A DNA stretch of 6,384 nt from JBEKEX01 sp050013615 (GCA_050013615.1 JBEKEX010000173.1:1-6384); one strand, 5' to 3'. Numbered from the stretch's first letter, positions 1 to 6,384 are shown. The notes: generated by a model from the sequence alone, not told the origin. Made by a program: numbers and translations.

Positions 1-1784
1 TCCAGCGTGTTGCCTTGGAAGGGCGGCGTGTTGCTCAAAATGCTGCCGATGGCGCTGGCCAGCGCAGCCAGGAACACGGGCACCAGGAGGACGGCAATGA
101 TCTCCCGATGATGTAACAATGCTTTCCAGGGAGTGCTATCCACCAGGAAGCCCAACCCCCAGCCGGCAGCCAGGAGCATCGGCAGGGCAATGTGGACGGT
201 GAGCCAGGGCATTTTCTCTCCTGCCTCACTGAAGGCTAGGAGTGTTGCAAGAGACCAAAATACCAGTAGGCCAACTACCGGCACCTTCAAAGTCACGGCT
301 TCCGCAGCGGTTTTATTATCAGCTTCTTCTGCTGATAATGTGGCAGATGAGGCCAGCGCGGTTGGTTGAGGCTCTCGAGCTACCCATAGTGCCGGGCGTT
401 GATCGGCCGGAGCAATGGCACCCCATTGCGAGAATAGCCGATAACGGAAGGCAAAATAGATGCCAAGGATCAGCCCGGCAATTGCCAGGAATTCATACAC
501 GGGCAGTTGGGTGAGGGCGTAATAATAAATTGGCTGTGTGCCACGATGCACCCCCTGCTGGGAAAGCCAGTAGCCCAGCGAGCCGATGATGCCGGTAAAA
601 AAGCCGCGCCCATTGGTGAAGAAGGTCGTATAGAGGATGATGTAAACACTGTAAAACATGGCCGCATTTCCCAACCAAAGCGTGGGGTTCCACGAAAGAC
701 CGATCCCTACGGCTGCCAACGAGCACAATACCAGGATGATACCGATGGGTGCCATGCCGGTGTCATAGTTGAGCGAGTTCCAGCCGGACATGTTGATGGG
801 GAAGGCTGCCAATTGCGGCAGCACCAGGCTGCCGACGAGGAGCAACATGTCCAGCGAGCGGCGCAGGGTGGGATTCTCATTATCGATGCCGGTCGTAATG
901 AAGCGCGCCGAAAAGACCAAGCCGATCAGGAATGCAATGAACAGGAGGATCATCACGATCTGTGCCGGCGAGATCGAGAAGGCACTCAACGATATGTTCA
1001 GGTAGAAGCTCGAGGTAACCGGCTGGCCGTTGGCCGTCGCTTTACTGATGAAGTGCGACAATAAACCGAAAGCGGCGAATGAGATCACCGCCATGAGAAT
1101 GCTGGTCAGGAAGCTGTTGCGATGCCGGTAATCACTCCAATGGGCTTTGGGTAATTCAATGAATACGATGAACCCCAAGAACAACAATAAAAGCGCAGAA
1201 TAAATGAACGAAGTTTCTTTGGAGACGAAATGCATCACGACGGACGCTACCAATAAATAGAGCGAAGCCTTGTCGCCTTTTTCGAGGTAGCGCAGTACCG
1301 CATACAACATCACCACGGCAAATAGTTCGATGAAGCCTTCATTTCGGACATAGCGGCCGTAGAAAAGCATGTAGGGCGAGATCAGGAACAAAAATCCGGC
1401 GATCAGCGCTCCGGTGCGCCCCAGGTAGCGCCGGTAGGCGAACAATACGAAAATGATGGCAGCGATGCTGAACAAGGCCGCAGGAGTCCGTGCACTAAAG
1501 TCGTTGTCACCGATCAGGAAAAATGTCAACGCAATGATATGGAATTGGAAGGGCCCATGTGTGACGGGGTCGTGTTGGTAACCGTTCCCCTGGTACAGGC
1601 TGTAGGAAGGCACAACGTGGTTAACCTCATCGTGCGCCATGGTGCGGTCACCCAGGGCGTAAAAGCGGCTGACCACGGCCATGAGGATGATGAAGACCAC
1701 CAGCAGCGTTTCGATATTGAATTTTGGCAGGAAGCGAGAAATAGGCTGATCGAGCAAAGAAGTGGACTTTTCTGCGGTCGACAT
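1..1784 (-). CDS. Agl23-like (TIGR03663) polytopic GT-C membrane protein, C-terminus cut by window edge
   Basis: The minus-strand frame is open without a stop for 594 codons and continues beyond base 1. Start is ATG at 1784, with AGGGAC (1794-1799) nine bases upstream as ribosome binding site. Seen: a short cytoplasmic N-terminus, a first membrane segment at about residues 24-44, then a loop with HDEVNH (51-56) and DPVTHGPFQFH (72-82), FYGRYVRNE (141-149), SKETSFIY (188-195), LGYWLSQQGVHRG (403-415) followed by QPIYYY (417-422), and EKMPW (523-527). About 13-15 hydrophobic segments are present. An Ala/Glu-rich polar linker at about 460-495 splits the membrane region. Family knowledge: these blocks match TIGR03663, related to dolichyl-phosphate-mannose mannosyltransferases; in haloarchaea Agl23 is linked to flippase activity in protein glycosylation. 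The acidic pair D52-E53 in the first outer loop is where GT-C enzymes keep the catalytic acid. Inferred role: transfer or flipping of lipid-linked sugars at the cytoplasmic membrane. The exact substrate is unknown. Confidence 0.88.
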   Translation of the reverse strand, partial: MSTAEKSTSLLDQPISRFLPKFNIETLLVVFIILMAVVSRFYALGDRTMAHDEVNHVVPSYSLYQGNGYQHDPVTHGPFQFHIIALTFFLIGDNDFSARTPAALFSIAAIIFVLFAYRRYLGRTGALIAGFLFLISPYMLFYGRYVRNEGFIELFAVVMLYAVLRYLEKGDKASLYLLVASVVMHFVSKETSFIYSALLLLFLGFIVFIELPKAHWSDYRHRNSFLTSILMAVISFAAFGLLSHFISKATANGQPVTSSFYLNISLSAFSISPAQIVMILLFIAFLIGLVFSARFITTGIDNENPTLRRSLDMLLLVGSLVLPQLAAFPINMSGWNSLNYDTGMAPIGIILVLCSLAAVGIGLSWNPTLWLGNAAMFYSVYIILYTTFFTNGRGFFTGIIGSLGYWLSQQGVHRGTQPIYYYALTQLPVYEFLAIAGLILGIYFAFRYRLFSQWGAIAPADQRPALWVAREPQPTALASSATLSAEEADNKTAAEAVTLKVPVVGLLVFWSLATLLAFSEAGEKMPWLTVHIALPMLLAAGWGLGFLVDSTPWKALLHHREIIAVLLVPVFLAALASAIGSILSNTPPFQGNTL

Positions 1785-1793
1785 ATGAAATTA

Positions 1794-1799
1794 GTCCCT
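1794..1799 (-). promoter_or_regulatory. Ribosome binding site for the Agl23-like gene
   Basis: Read on the minus strand this is AGGGAC, nine bases before the ATG at 1784. It is a reasonable Shine-Dalgarno match and supports that start; no other in-frame ATG with a better site was seen nearby. Confidence 0.55.
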
Positions 1800-1830
1800 A
1801 TAAAGTAGAAATTTTGGTTTGATCAGAATG

Positions 1831-1859
1831 ACTATACTTTAAACTTCAAATTCCGGCAA
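1831..1859 (-). promoter_or_regulatory. Sigma-70-type promoter for the Agl23-like gene
   Basis: On the minus strand, TTGCCG (1859-1854; four of six consensus bases) is separated by exactly 17 bases from TATAGT (1836-1831; five of six). The predicted transcription start is near 1824, giving an untranslated leader of about 40 bases that contains the ribosome binding site. The gene could therefore be expressed independently of the upstream hydrolase gene, although both point the same way. This is from motif reading only. Confidence 0.55.
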
Positions 1860-1870
1860 GATATTTTGCC
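1855..1870. promoter_or_regulatory. Inverted repeat overlapping the -35 element
   Basis: GGCAA at 1855-1859 and TTGCC at 1866-1870 form a perfect 5+5 dyad around six bases. One arm coincides with five of the six bases of the proposed -35 hexamer, so a dimeric protein bound here would block or modulate RNA polymerase. Five-base arms arise often by chance, so the operator role is only a suggestion. Confidence 0.25.
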
Positions 1871-1871
1871 A

Positions 1872-1884
1872 ACCTGTCACAGGT
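1872..1884. promoter_or_regulatory. Perfect 6+1+6 palindrome upstream of the -35
   Basis: ACCTGTCACAGGT is a perfect inverted repeat with a single central base. It lies 12 bases upstream of the proposed -35 hexamer of the Agl23-like gene, a usual place for an activator or a second operator. No run of T follows on either strand, so it does not look like an intrinsic terminator for the hydrolase gene. The binding protein, if any, is unknown. Confidence 0.3.
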
Positions 1885-1900
1885 AGAGTGGGACATCGCA

Positions 1901-1917
1901 TGACAACATTGTGTTCA
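1901..1917. promoter_or_regulatory. Imperfect 17-base dyad downstream of the hydrolase gene
   Basis: TGACAACATTGTGTTCA has the pattern TGA-nn-ACA-n-TGT-nn-TCA, symmetric at 12 of 17 positions. It lies between the hydrolase stop codon and the Agl23-gene promoter. Its 17-base two-fold form is typical of a helix-turn-helix dimer site, but chance is a real alternative. Confidence 0.2.
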
Positions 1918-1952
1918 TTTTTTAACACCCCCAGGCACTGCTGGCAAACTGG

Positions 1953-3431
1953 CTACTGGCCCAGGTTGAAGTAGTTATAGGTTGCAGCAGAGAGATCGGA
2001 AAGTAACAGGTTGGAGGTGTCGAAGACCGCCTGTACCGATTCGTACAGGGACACAGAGATGCTGTAATTTCCACCCGGGCTAAACACGATGCCGGCGTCG
2101 GAAAATGTGTGGATCACACCTGCTGAATCCGTGATCCAGCCGTGCTTGTGAGCAAACTTGGTGCCGTCCGGTAAGCCTGCCTGCAGCAAGACTCCATTGC
2201 GGTCCTGTTCCAGGTAATTGATCATCATCTGGCATTCAGTTTGGGAAATCTGTCCCGGGAAAGCCGCCGCAAAGGTGCCGCCGCCATCCCGCGAGCACTG
2301 GTAAATATCTTCCAACAACATACCCAGGTCAGCCGGCGTGGTCTGGTTGTAAGTATCGGGGTTAGTGTCGACATCAGTGCGAGCATTGGCCGGCGTCGTA
2401 ATACGCTGCAATAGGGGGGCCCCATTGTAGAAATAGCCTGCCAGGAACGTGTTTTGCAGCCCCAGGCTTTTCATGTCACTGGTAACCGTCAATGGCCCGG
2501 TGTTGATGTCGAGGACAGTTTTCATGACCGAATCGGTGGCATCATTGTTCGATAGGGCGATCATTTGCGTCAGCAGGGTATTGATATTTTCTGGCAACGG
2601 CTCAGATTCATGACGGAACACGGAGACCATGATGGGGATCTTGATGGTGCTGGCGGCCGAAAAGGCAATATCAGGCGGGAGTGATTGGCCATTCTCTGTG
2701 GCGAAGTTTAGTTCCTGCCCGGTTTGAAGATCCTGGATGTAAACCTCTACAATTCCATCGAACTTTGAAGAATCGATGAGCTGTTGCAGCATGATTTGCA
2801 GGTTGTTGAATCCTGGCTTCGTTGCGGTGTCCGTGGAATAGGGCAGTGTCACGATCCGGCCGGTCGGGGAGCGCAGGGCATCTTCGATCAAAGTGACCGA
2901 GCGGTCTATGTCCAGCACGGTGCCGGGTTTTCCGGAATCGAATTTTACGTCGCCAGGGATGGGCATGGAAGGCGTTGGCGGTTGGTCATAACGGGTGGAA
3001 ATCTCGTTTTTCAGATAATTATGCAATTGTTCTTCGGAGATGGTTGAACTGAGCGGGATTTCAGCCGGAGCCGGCATTTTGTTCCACAAATAATTCCAGA
3101 ATGAACCCCAGAAGGACGTGCTGGTGCGTTGGACGTCAGCCGCAGCGACCATGGATTCCGTATCGAGTGCAAATCCCACGGCGGCAGGTTTGACCTGGAT
3201 GACGGCGTTATTGTAGTGGAGCTCGATGGGGACGCTGTACGCTTGCGTTAGCCGGTTGGCGGCTTCCTGCTGGTCCAGCCCACCGACCGGCACACCGGCG
3301 ATCACTGTCCCCGACGCAAAATTGCTACGCAGGCGGCTATATTGAACCAATTGGAAGACCAGTACCAATATTGCGGCAAACGATAAACCGATGGCAAGCC
3401 ATCGCAAAGTCGTATAACTACCTCGTCTCAA
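1953..3431 (-). CDS. Membrane-anchored serine hydrolase: VanW-type peptidoglycan-binding region plus class A beta-lactamase-like domain
   Basis: This is a 492-residue protein. Residues 1-8 are basic, and 10-30 form one uncleaved membrane anchor, so the rest should lie outside the membrane. Residues about 41-100 (GTVIAGVPVGGLDQQEA start) and 160-198 (GKPGTVLDIDRS) resemble the repeated putative peptidoglycan-binding domain of VanW/YoaR-type proteins. A domain of the Beta-lactamase2 type follows from about 222 to the end. It has the nucleophile motif S261-T-I-K264, an S294-N-N motif in place of SDN, and K429-H-G in place of KTG. No Glu166-like ExxLN motif is apparent in the region equivalent to the omega loop (about 335-362), which argues against efficient beta-lactam hydrolysis. 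I infer a cell-wall or envelope serine hydrolase or a penicillin-binding-like protein with unknown substrate. The start is TTG at 3431, chosen because AGGAG lies eight bases upstream. It diverges from the cyclic-nucleotide/PH gene. The stop is TAG, 168 bases before the next gene. Confidence 0.85.
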   Translation of the reverse strand: MRRGSYTTLRWLAIGLSFAAILVLVFQLVQYSRLRSNFASGTVIAGVPVGGLDQQEAANRLTQAYSVPIELHYNNAVIQVKPAAVGFALDTESMVAAADVQRTSTSFWGSFWNYLWNKMPAPAEIPLSSTISEEQLHNYLKNEISTRYDQPPTPSMPIPGDVKFDSGKPGTVLDIDRSVTLIEDALRSPTGRIVTLPYSTDTATKPGFNNLQIMLQQLIDSSKFDGIVEVYIQDLQTGQELNFATENGQSLPPDIAFSAASTIKIPIMVSVFRHESEPLPENINTLLTQMIALSNNDATDSVMKTVLDINTGPLTVTSDMKSLGLQNTFLAGYFYNGAPLLQRITTPANARTDVDTNPDTYNQTTPADLGMLLEDIYQCSRDGGGTFAAAFPGQISQTECQMMINYLEQDRNGVLLQAGLPDGTKFAHKHGWITDSAGVIHTFSDAGIVFSPGGNYSISVSLYESVQAVFDTSNLLLSDLSAATYNYFNLGQ

Positions 3432-3439
3432 CTTCGACG

Positions 3440-3444
3440 CTCCT
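3440..3444 (-). promoter_or_regulatory. Strong ribosome binding site that fixes a TTG start
   Basis: AGGAG on the minus strand ends eight bases before TTG at 3431. It is the best Shine-Dalgarno match in the window. No in-frame ATG lies nearby upstream, so it decides the unusual TTG start of the serine hydrolase. Confidence 0.7.
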
Positions 3445-3468
3445 GATGCATAGATCTTTCGGTAATTG

Positions 3469-3497
3469 ATTCTACCAGCTTTGATGGTGCATGTTTT
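3469..3497 (-). promoter_or_regulatory. Possible extended -10 promoter for the serine hydrolase gene
   Basis: On the minus strand, TAGAAT (3474-3469; five of six) is preceded by TGG at 3477-3475, an extended -10 pattern. A weak -35 candidate AAAACA (3497-3492; three of six) sits 17 bases further up. The predicted start near 3462 gives a leader of about 31 bases containing the AGGAG site. The -35 part abuts the upstream region of the divergent gene, so the two promoters may influence each other. Confidence 0.4.
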
Positions 3498-3525
3498 ACT
3501 GTTTTTCGAACACTTAAGATATACT
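3496..3525 (+). promoter_or_regulatory. Candidate promoter giving a leaderless mRNA for the cyclic-nucleotide/PH gene
   Basis: TATACT at 3520-3525 matches the -10 consensus at five of six bases. Counting its last base as -7 puts +1 exactly on the A of the ATG at 3532. No Shine-Dalgarno-like purine run occurs in the bases before that ATG. Together these suggest a leaderless transcript. The -35 region (TTACTG, 3496-3501) is poor, so an activator or another sigma factor may be needed. ACTTAA occurs twice, at 3512 and 3523, one helical turn apart, flanking the -10. Confidence 0.4.
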
Positions 3526-3531
3526 TAATTT

Positions 3532-5208
3532 ATGACGATTACCCGTGAAACTGCGATCGCCGTGCTGCGCGCCAGTCATCTCTTTCAGAGCTTCAATGAA
3601 GAGCAACTGATGCTGGTGACCCAACACACCAAAATAAAAGAGGCCAAGACCGGGCAGGTACTTTACCGGCAGGGGGACCAGGCCGATGCGTTTTACCTCA
3701 TCGTTTCCGGCGATATCTCTGTCGACCGCGTCTTCCGCAAAGAGCAGGAACACGTGGGTGAATATGGCAGCGGCGATTACTTCGGCGAAGAAGTGTTGGC
3801 AACCAAGCCAAAACATCGGCGTACCACGGTCACAGTGATGTCCGATACGGTCCTCATGGTGTTCAGCGTTCAGACGCTGGTCACCTTGCTGCATGAGATC
3901 CCGTCCTTCTACGGTCCGCTGCGGCTGGCGCAGCAAAGTTTCGAGCTGTTGGCGCATAAAACACTGGCCTGGCGCAACCAGAACGAGGTCATCCATCTGA
4001 TCCTCCGCCGGCACGAATATTTTTTGGTGCGGGCGATTCTCCTGCCACTGATCCTGTTCCTGGTGGCGCTGGGTTTGACGCTATATTTCTCTGTTTTCTC
4101 ATTCGATGGATCCCTGGCGCTCATGCTGGGCCTGGTGGTCGTTTGCGTGCTGGCTGCGCTGGCTTTCGTTTGGCAGGCTCTGAATTGGAGCAATGATTAT
4201 TACATCGTGACCAACCAGCGCGTCCTGTTCCTCGACAAAGTCGTGCTTTTATATGAAAGCCGCCATGAAACACCGCTGGATGCCATCCTGGCGACCACTG
4301 TGCAGACCAGTTACCTGGGCCGCTGGATGGGCTTTGGTGACGTGATAGTGCGCACTTTCACCGGCATGGTGACTTTTAAGGATATCGAGTCCCCGGAGTT
4401 GGTGCTGAACCTGATCAACCAGCATTGGATTCGCGCCAAGAACGTGGCGGTGCGAGAGGACAAAGCTGAGATCGAAGCGGCCATCCGCCGGCGGTTGCAG
4501 CCGCAGAATTTCAAATCCAGAGATGCCTCCGGCCACCTGGTGGATGCTGAACCCGATGAGGTCAAATCGGGGGCGCTCAACTCGACCATGGCAAGCTTGT
4601 TCCAACTGCGCATCGAATCAAAAGATTCGGTGACTTATCGGAAGCATTGGTTCGTCCTGTTGAGGAGGACCTGGTTACTTACCTTGTTGATCGTCGGTTT
4701 CATTGTTCTAATCATTCTGCGCCTAACGGGTACCCTGCCGTTCCTCGATATTTACATTGCACTCAGTATCTGGGTGCTTGCCATGTTCATCTTTGGGAGT
4801 GCCTGGGCGTACCAGTACATGGACTGGAGCAACGACGTCTACATCATCACGCCGGACCAGCTTGTGGACATCTATCGCAAGCCGTTCGGCGATGAGCAGA
4901 AACAAGCTGCCTTATTGAAGAACATTCAGACCATCGAATACAAGCGCAATGGGCCCATCGGCTACCTGCTTAACTTTGGGACGGTTTACATCCGCGTGGG
5001 TGATACGGACTTCCACTTCGAGAATGTGTATGACCCCTCGGAGGTGCAGCGTGAGTTGTTCGAACGATTCATGGTCTTTAAAGAGAAGGAACAACAGGCC
5101 AATATCCAGGCAGAACGCCAGCGCCTGGGAGATTGGATCGAGACCTATCATAAAGTGGTTGGTGAAGAACAGAATCCGCCCAACATCCGGCCAAAGCGTT
5201 CGAATTGA
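3532..5208 (+). CDS. Cyclic-nucleotide-binding domain protein with tandem membrane/bacterial PH domains
   Basis: This is a 558-residue protein. Residues about 12-125 form a cyclic-nucleotide-binding (CRP-type) beta barrel with the phosphate-cassette pattern GDYFGEE (81-87) and RRTTV (96-100). The FGE and one Arg are kept, so nucleotide binding is plausible. No helix-turn-helix follows. Instead there are two similar units: membrane hairpin about 163-217 then a bPH_2/DUF304-type domain about 218-298, and membrane hairpin about 376-428 then a second such domain about 430-512. The repeat is visible as WSNDYYIVT (219-227) against WSNDVYIIT (432-440). A charged linker (300-365) separates the units and a charged, probably helical tail ends the protein. 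All three soluble domains should face the cytoplasm. I infer a membrane-bound sensor or scaffold that answers to a cyclic nucleotide; its partner is unknown. The ATG lacks a ribosome binding site and may be leaderless. def follows 45 bases downstream and may be cotranscribed. Confidence 0.88.
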   Translation: MTITRETAIAVLRASHLFQSFNEEQLMLVTQHTKIKEAKTGQVLYRQGDQADAFYLIVSGDISVDRVFRKEQEHVGEYGSGDYFGEEVLATKPKHRRTTVTVMSDTVLMVFSVQTLVTLLHEIPSFYGPLRLAQQSFELLAHKTLAWRNQNEVIHLILRRHEYFLVRAILLPLILFLVALGLTLYFSVFSFDGSLALMLGLVVVCVLAALAFVWQALNWSNDYYIVTNQRVLFLDKVVLLYESRHETPLDAILATTVQTSYLGRWMGFGDVIVRTFTGMVTFKDIESPELVLNLINQHWIRAKNVAVREDKAEIEAAIRRRLQPQNFKSRDASGHLVDAEPDEVKSGALNSTMASLFQLRIESKDSVTYRKHWFVLLRRTWLLTLLIVGFIVLIILRLTGTLPFLDIYIALSIWVLAMFIFGSAWAYQYMDWSNDVYIITPDQLVDIYRKPFGDEQKQAALLKNIQTIEYKRNGPIGYLLNFGTVYIRVGDTDFHFENVYDPSEVQRELFERFMVFKEKEQQANIQAERQRLGDWIETYHKVVGEEQNPPNIRPKRSN

Positions 5209-5253
5209 GAGTAAAATTGGTAGGATTATCGTTTGAAAGGATTGGTAGAGAAT

Positions 5254-5835
5254 ATGGCTGTACGTACAATTGTGTCTTTGCCGGAGCCGGTCTTGAGGCG
5301 CAAGGCGCACAAGATCACCAAGTTCGACAAAGATTTGAAAGTACTGATCGATGACATGGTCGAGACGATGCGCGTGGCACCCGGCGTGGGACTGGCTGCA
5401 CCGCAAGTGGGCATATCCAGCCGCGTGATCGTGGTCGAATTTGGCAAGGAAGACGACGAAGAGGCTCCCAAAAAACTTTACGCCGTGGTCAACCCGGAGC
5501 TCAACTTTCCCGACGAAGAAAAGGTGATGGGCGTCGAAGCCTGTCTTTCCGTCCCTGACCTGGCCGGGGAAGTGGAACGCTACCAGAATGTGGTGGTCAA
5601 AGGGCTTGATCGAACGGGCAAGCCGATCAAGATCAAGGCCAGTGGTTGGCTGGCGCGCATCTTCCAGCACGAAACGGACCACCTGGACGGGGTCATGTTT
5701 ACCGACCGGGCAACCCAAGTCTGGGGATTTTGCTTCTGGTGGGGAACAACGCCCAAGGAAAGACCAGCTTATTGGAGGCGGTGTATTACCTGGCGACCTT
5801 TTCCTCTTTTCACGCTCAATCGGATCGCCAGTTGA
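5254..5835 (+). CDS. def: Peptide deformylase with a foreign, out-of-frame C-terminal tail
   Basis: It removes the formyl group from the N-terminal methionine of new proteins in the cytoplasm, using a metal ion, usually Fe2+. All three family motifs are present: GVGLAAPQ (44-51), EACLS (95-99, metal ligand C97; the usual Gly is Ala) and HETDH (139-143, ligands H139 and H143, catalytic E140). ATG at 5254 is preferred because MAVRTIVSLPEPVLRRKA is a standard deformylase N-terminus. TTG at 5233 would add seven residues; GGTAGAG just before the ATG is a weak ribosome binding site. Residues 1-157 look normal up to FTDRATQVW. The last 36 residues (GFCFWWGTTPKER onward) are the recF sequence read in the wrong frame and stop at 5835. 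The catalytic core is complete, so activity is possible, but the native C-terminal end is missing. The gap to the upstream gene is 45 bases with no clear promoter. Confidence 0.9.
   Translation: MAVRTIVSLPEPVLRRKAHKITKFDKDLKVLIDDMVETMRVAPGVGLAAPQVGISSRVIVVEFGKEDDEEAPKKLYAVVNPELNFPDEEKVMGVEACLSVPDLAGEVERYQNVVVKGLDRTGKPIKIKASGWLARIFQHETDHLDGVMFTDRATQVWGFCFWWGTTPKERPAYWRRCITWRPFPLFTLNRIAS
5718..5726 (+). other. Break point joining def to recF
   Basis: Up to W157 of deformylase (codon 5722-5724) the def frame carries family-like sequence. From GGG at 5724 the frame one base back (-1) carries RecF (GILLLVGNNAQGKT). Native def end, any spacer and the first 25 or so recF codons are absent. The two parts meet within a few bases, so this is a deletion-type junction, either biological or made during assembly. 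The exact base cannot be fixed because the two sides share TGGG-like bases. Confidence 0.7.
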
Positions 5836-6384
5836 TCAATTTCCTCGCCAAGGGTGATGATCTCATCGTTGCCAGGGTGGTAATCCAATTTCAACGGAAT
5901 AACCTGCCTCATAAACTGGAAGTGCGCCTGATCCAGGAAAGTGCCGGCAACGGTGGTACGCGTACCCGCAAAGAAATTTTGGTGGACGGCGTGAAGCGTA
6001 GCGCTCAGGATGCGTTGGGGCATTTCAATGCGGTGATCTTTCTGCCGCAGATGATGAGGATAATCGAAGAAAGCCCGGAGGATCGCCGGCGGTATCTCAA
6101 CCTGGCCATTTCGCAGATCATGCCGGGATATGCCCAGGCATTGAGCGAATATAATCAGGTGGTTACGCAGCGCAACGCGCTCTTGAAACAGCTCAATGAG
6201 CGCGGCGGCGACGCCAGCCAGCTCGATTATTGGGACCAGCTCCTCAGCGAGCGCGGCTCGATCCTGGTGCACACCCGCATTGCTGCCGTCCGTGAGTTGG
6301 AAGCGGCGGCTCAGCCGATCCATCAAAAGTTGACCAACGGTGATGAAGTGCTGCGTATGCTTTATCAGCCGTCCTACGACCCAC
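5724..6384 (+). CDS. recF: DNA replication and repair protein RecF, 5'-truncated and running off the right edge
   Basis: RecF is an SMC-like ATPase that binds gapped DNA and, with RecO and RecR, helps load RecA. Visible here are 220 codons: the Walker A loop GNNAQGKT (5742-5765) followed by SLLEAVYYLAT, then FHAQSDRQLINF, VIFLPQMMRIIEESPEDRRR (about 6024-6092), YLNLAISQIMPGYAQALSEY and TQRNALLKQL. These are the usual RecF blocks in the usual order. The Walker B and signature motifs near the C-terminus would lie beyond the window. Anything before GILLLVG is missing: family members have some 25 more residues there, including the first beta strand and an NFR-type motif. Upstream in the same frame lies only def sequence, with no good start codon or ribosome binding site; TTG at 5730 or GTG at 5739 could serve only poorly. 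As it stands the gene looks broken at its 5' end, or misassembled. Identification as RecF is firm; function is doubtful. Confidence 0.85.

Noticed and set aside
507..1064. A 185-codon plus-strand open frame.
   Set aside because: It lies antisense to the Agl23-like gene, and its product is rich in charged residues with no recognisable motif. It is a shadow of the real minus-strand frame.
1931..1944. A short stem (CCAG/CTGG arms) as terminator of the serine hydrolase gene.
   Set aside because: The stem is only four base pairs and in the direction of transcription it is followed by GGGTGTTAAAAA, not by a T run.
3428..3451. A seven-codon ORF on the minus strand whose TGA overlaps the TTG start of the serine hydrolase, as a possible leader peptide with coupled translation.
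   Set aside because: It is too short to distinguish from chance, lacks a convincing ribosome binding site, and the strong AGGAG inside it serves the TTG start directly.
5212..5217. TAAAAT as a -10 box for a separate def promoter.
   Set aside because: No acceptable -35 lies 16-18 bases upstream; cotranscription with the preceding gene is simpler.
4912..5718. A 268-codon minus-strand open frame.
   Set aside because: It spans the antisense of the PH gene, the gap and def, carries no family motif, and is explained by codon bias of the real plus-strand genes.
5719..5735. A programmed -1 frameshift that would make a deformylase-RecF fusion protein.
   Set aside because: No proper X-XXY-YYZ slippery heptamer lies in the right phase, and the RecF N-terminal strand would still be missing; a deletion or assembly join explains it better.
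5769..6326. A 185-codon minus-strand open frame opposite recF.
   Set aside because: The plus strand here encodes clear RecF blocks, so the antisense frame is a shadow.

Overview
The window looks like a chromosomal stretch from a member of the Chloroflexota, probably class Anaerolineae. This rests on protein style and gene mix: an Agl23-type membrane protein of family TIGR03663, a tandem bacterial PH-domain membrane protein, a VanW-type/beta-lactamase-fold serine hydrolase, and the wording of the RecF conserved blocks. It is an inference from remembered family features, not from a database search. No RNA genes, insertion sequences or CRISPR repeats were seen, and coding density is high; the longest non-coding gap is 168 bases.

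Layout. Positions 1-1784 (minus) hold the first 594 codons of a polytopic GT-C-fold protein of the Agl23 family, which runs off the left edge. It has its own promoter in the 168-base gap behind it, where three small inverted repeats are stacked. Positions 1953-3431 (minus) encode a membrane-anchored serine hydrolase with a class A beta-lactamase fold; it starts at TTG behind a good ribosome binding site. A 100-base divergent control region (3432-3531) separates it from a plus-strand gene (3532-5208). That gene encodes a cyclic-nucleotide-binding domain joined to two copies of a membrane-hairpin plus bacterial PH unit, and it appears to be transcribed without a leader. Peptide deformylase (def) follows after 45 bases. 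The last 660 bases encode RecF.

The most striking point is the def/recF boundary. The deformylase reads normally up to about residue 157, then turns within a few bases into RecF sequence in a different frame (-1 relative to def). The first 25 or so codons of recF (the beta strand and NFR-type region before the Walker A loop), the end of def and any spacer are missing. This is either a real deletion that truncates both genes or an assembly join.

How the genes relate: three of the five products act at the cell envelope (glycan/lipid-linked sugar chemistry, peptidoglycan-related hydrolase, membrane sensor). The other two are housekeeping (N-terminal protein maturation, recombinational repair). 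Two transcription units diverge from 3432-3531: leftwards the hydrolase and then the Agl23 gene, rightwards the sensor and then def. No convincing intrinsic terminator was found.
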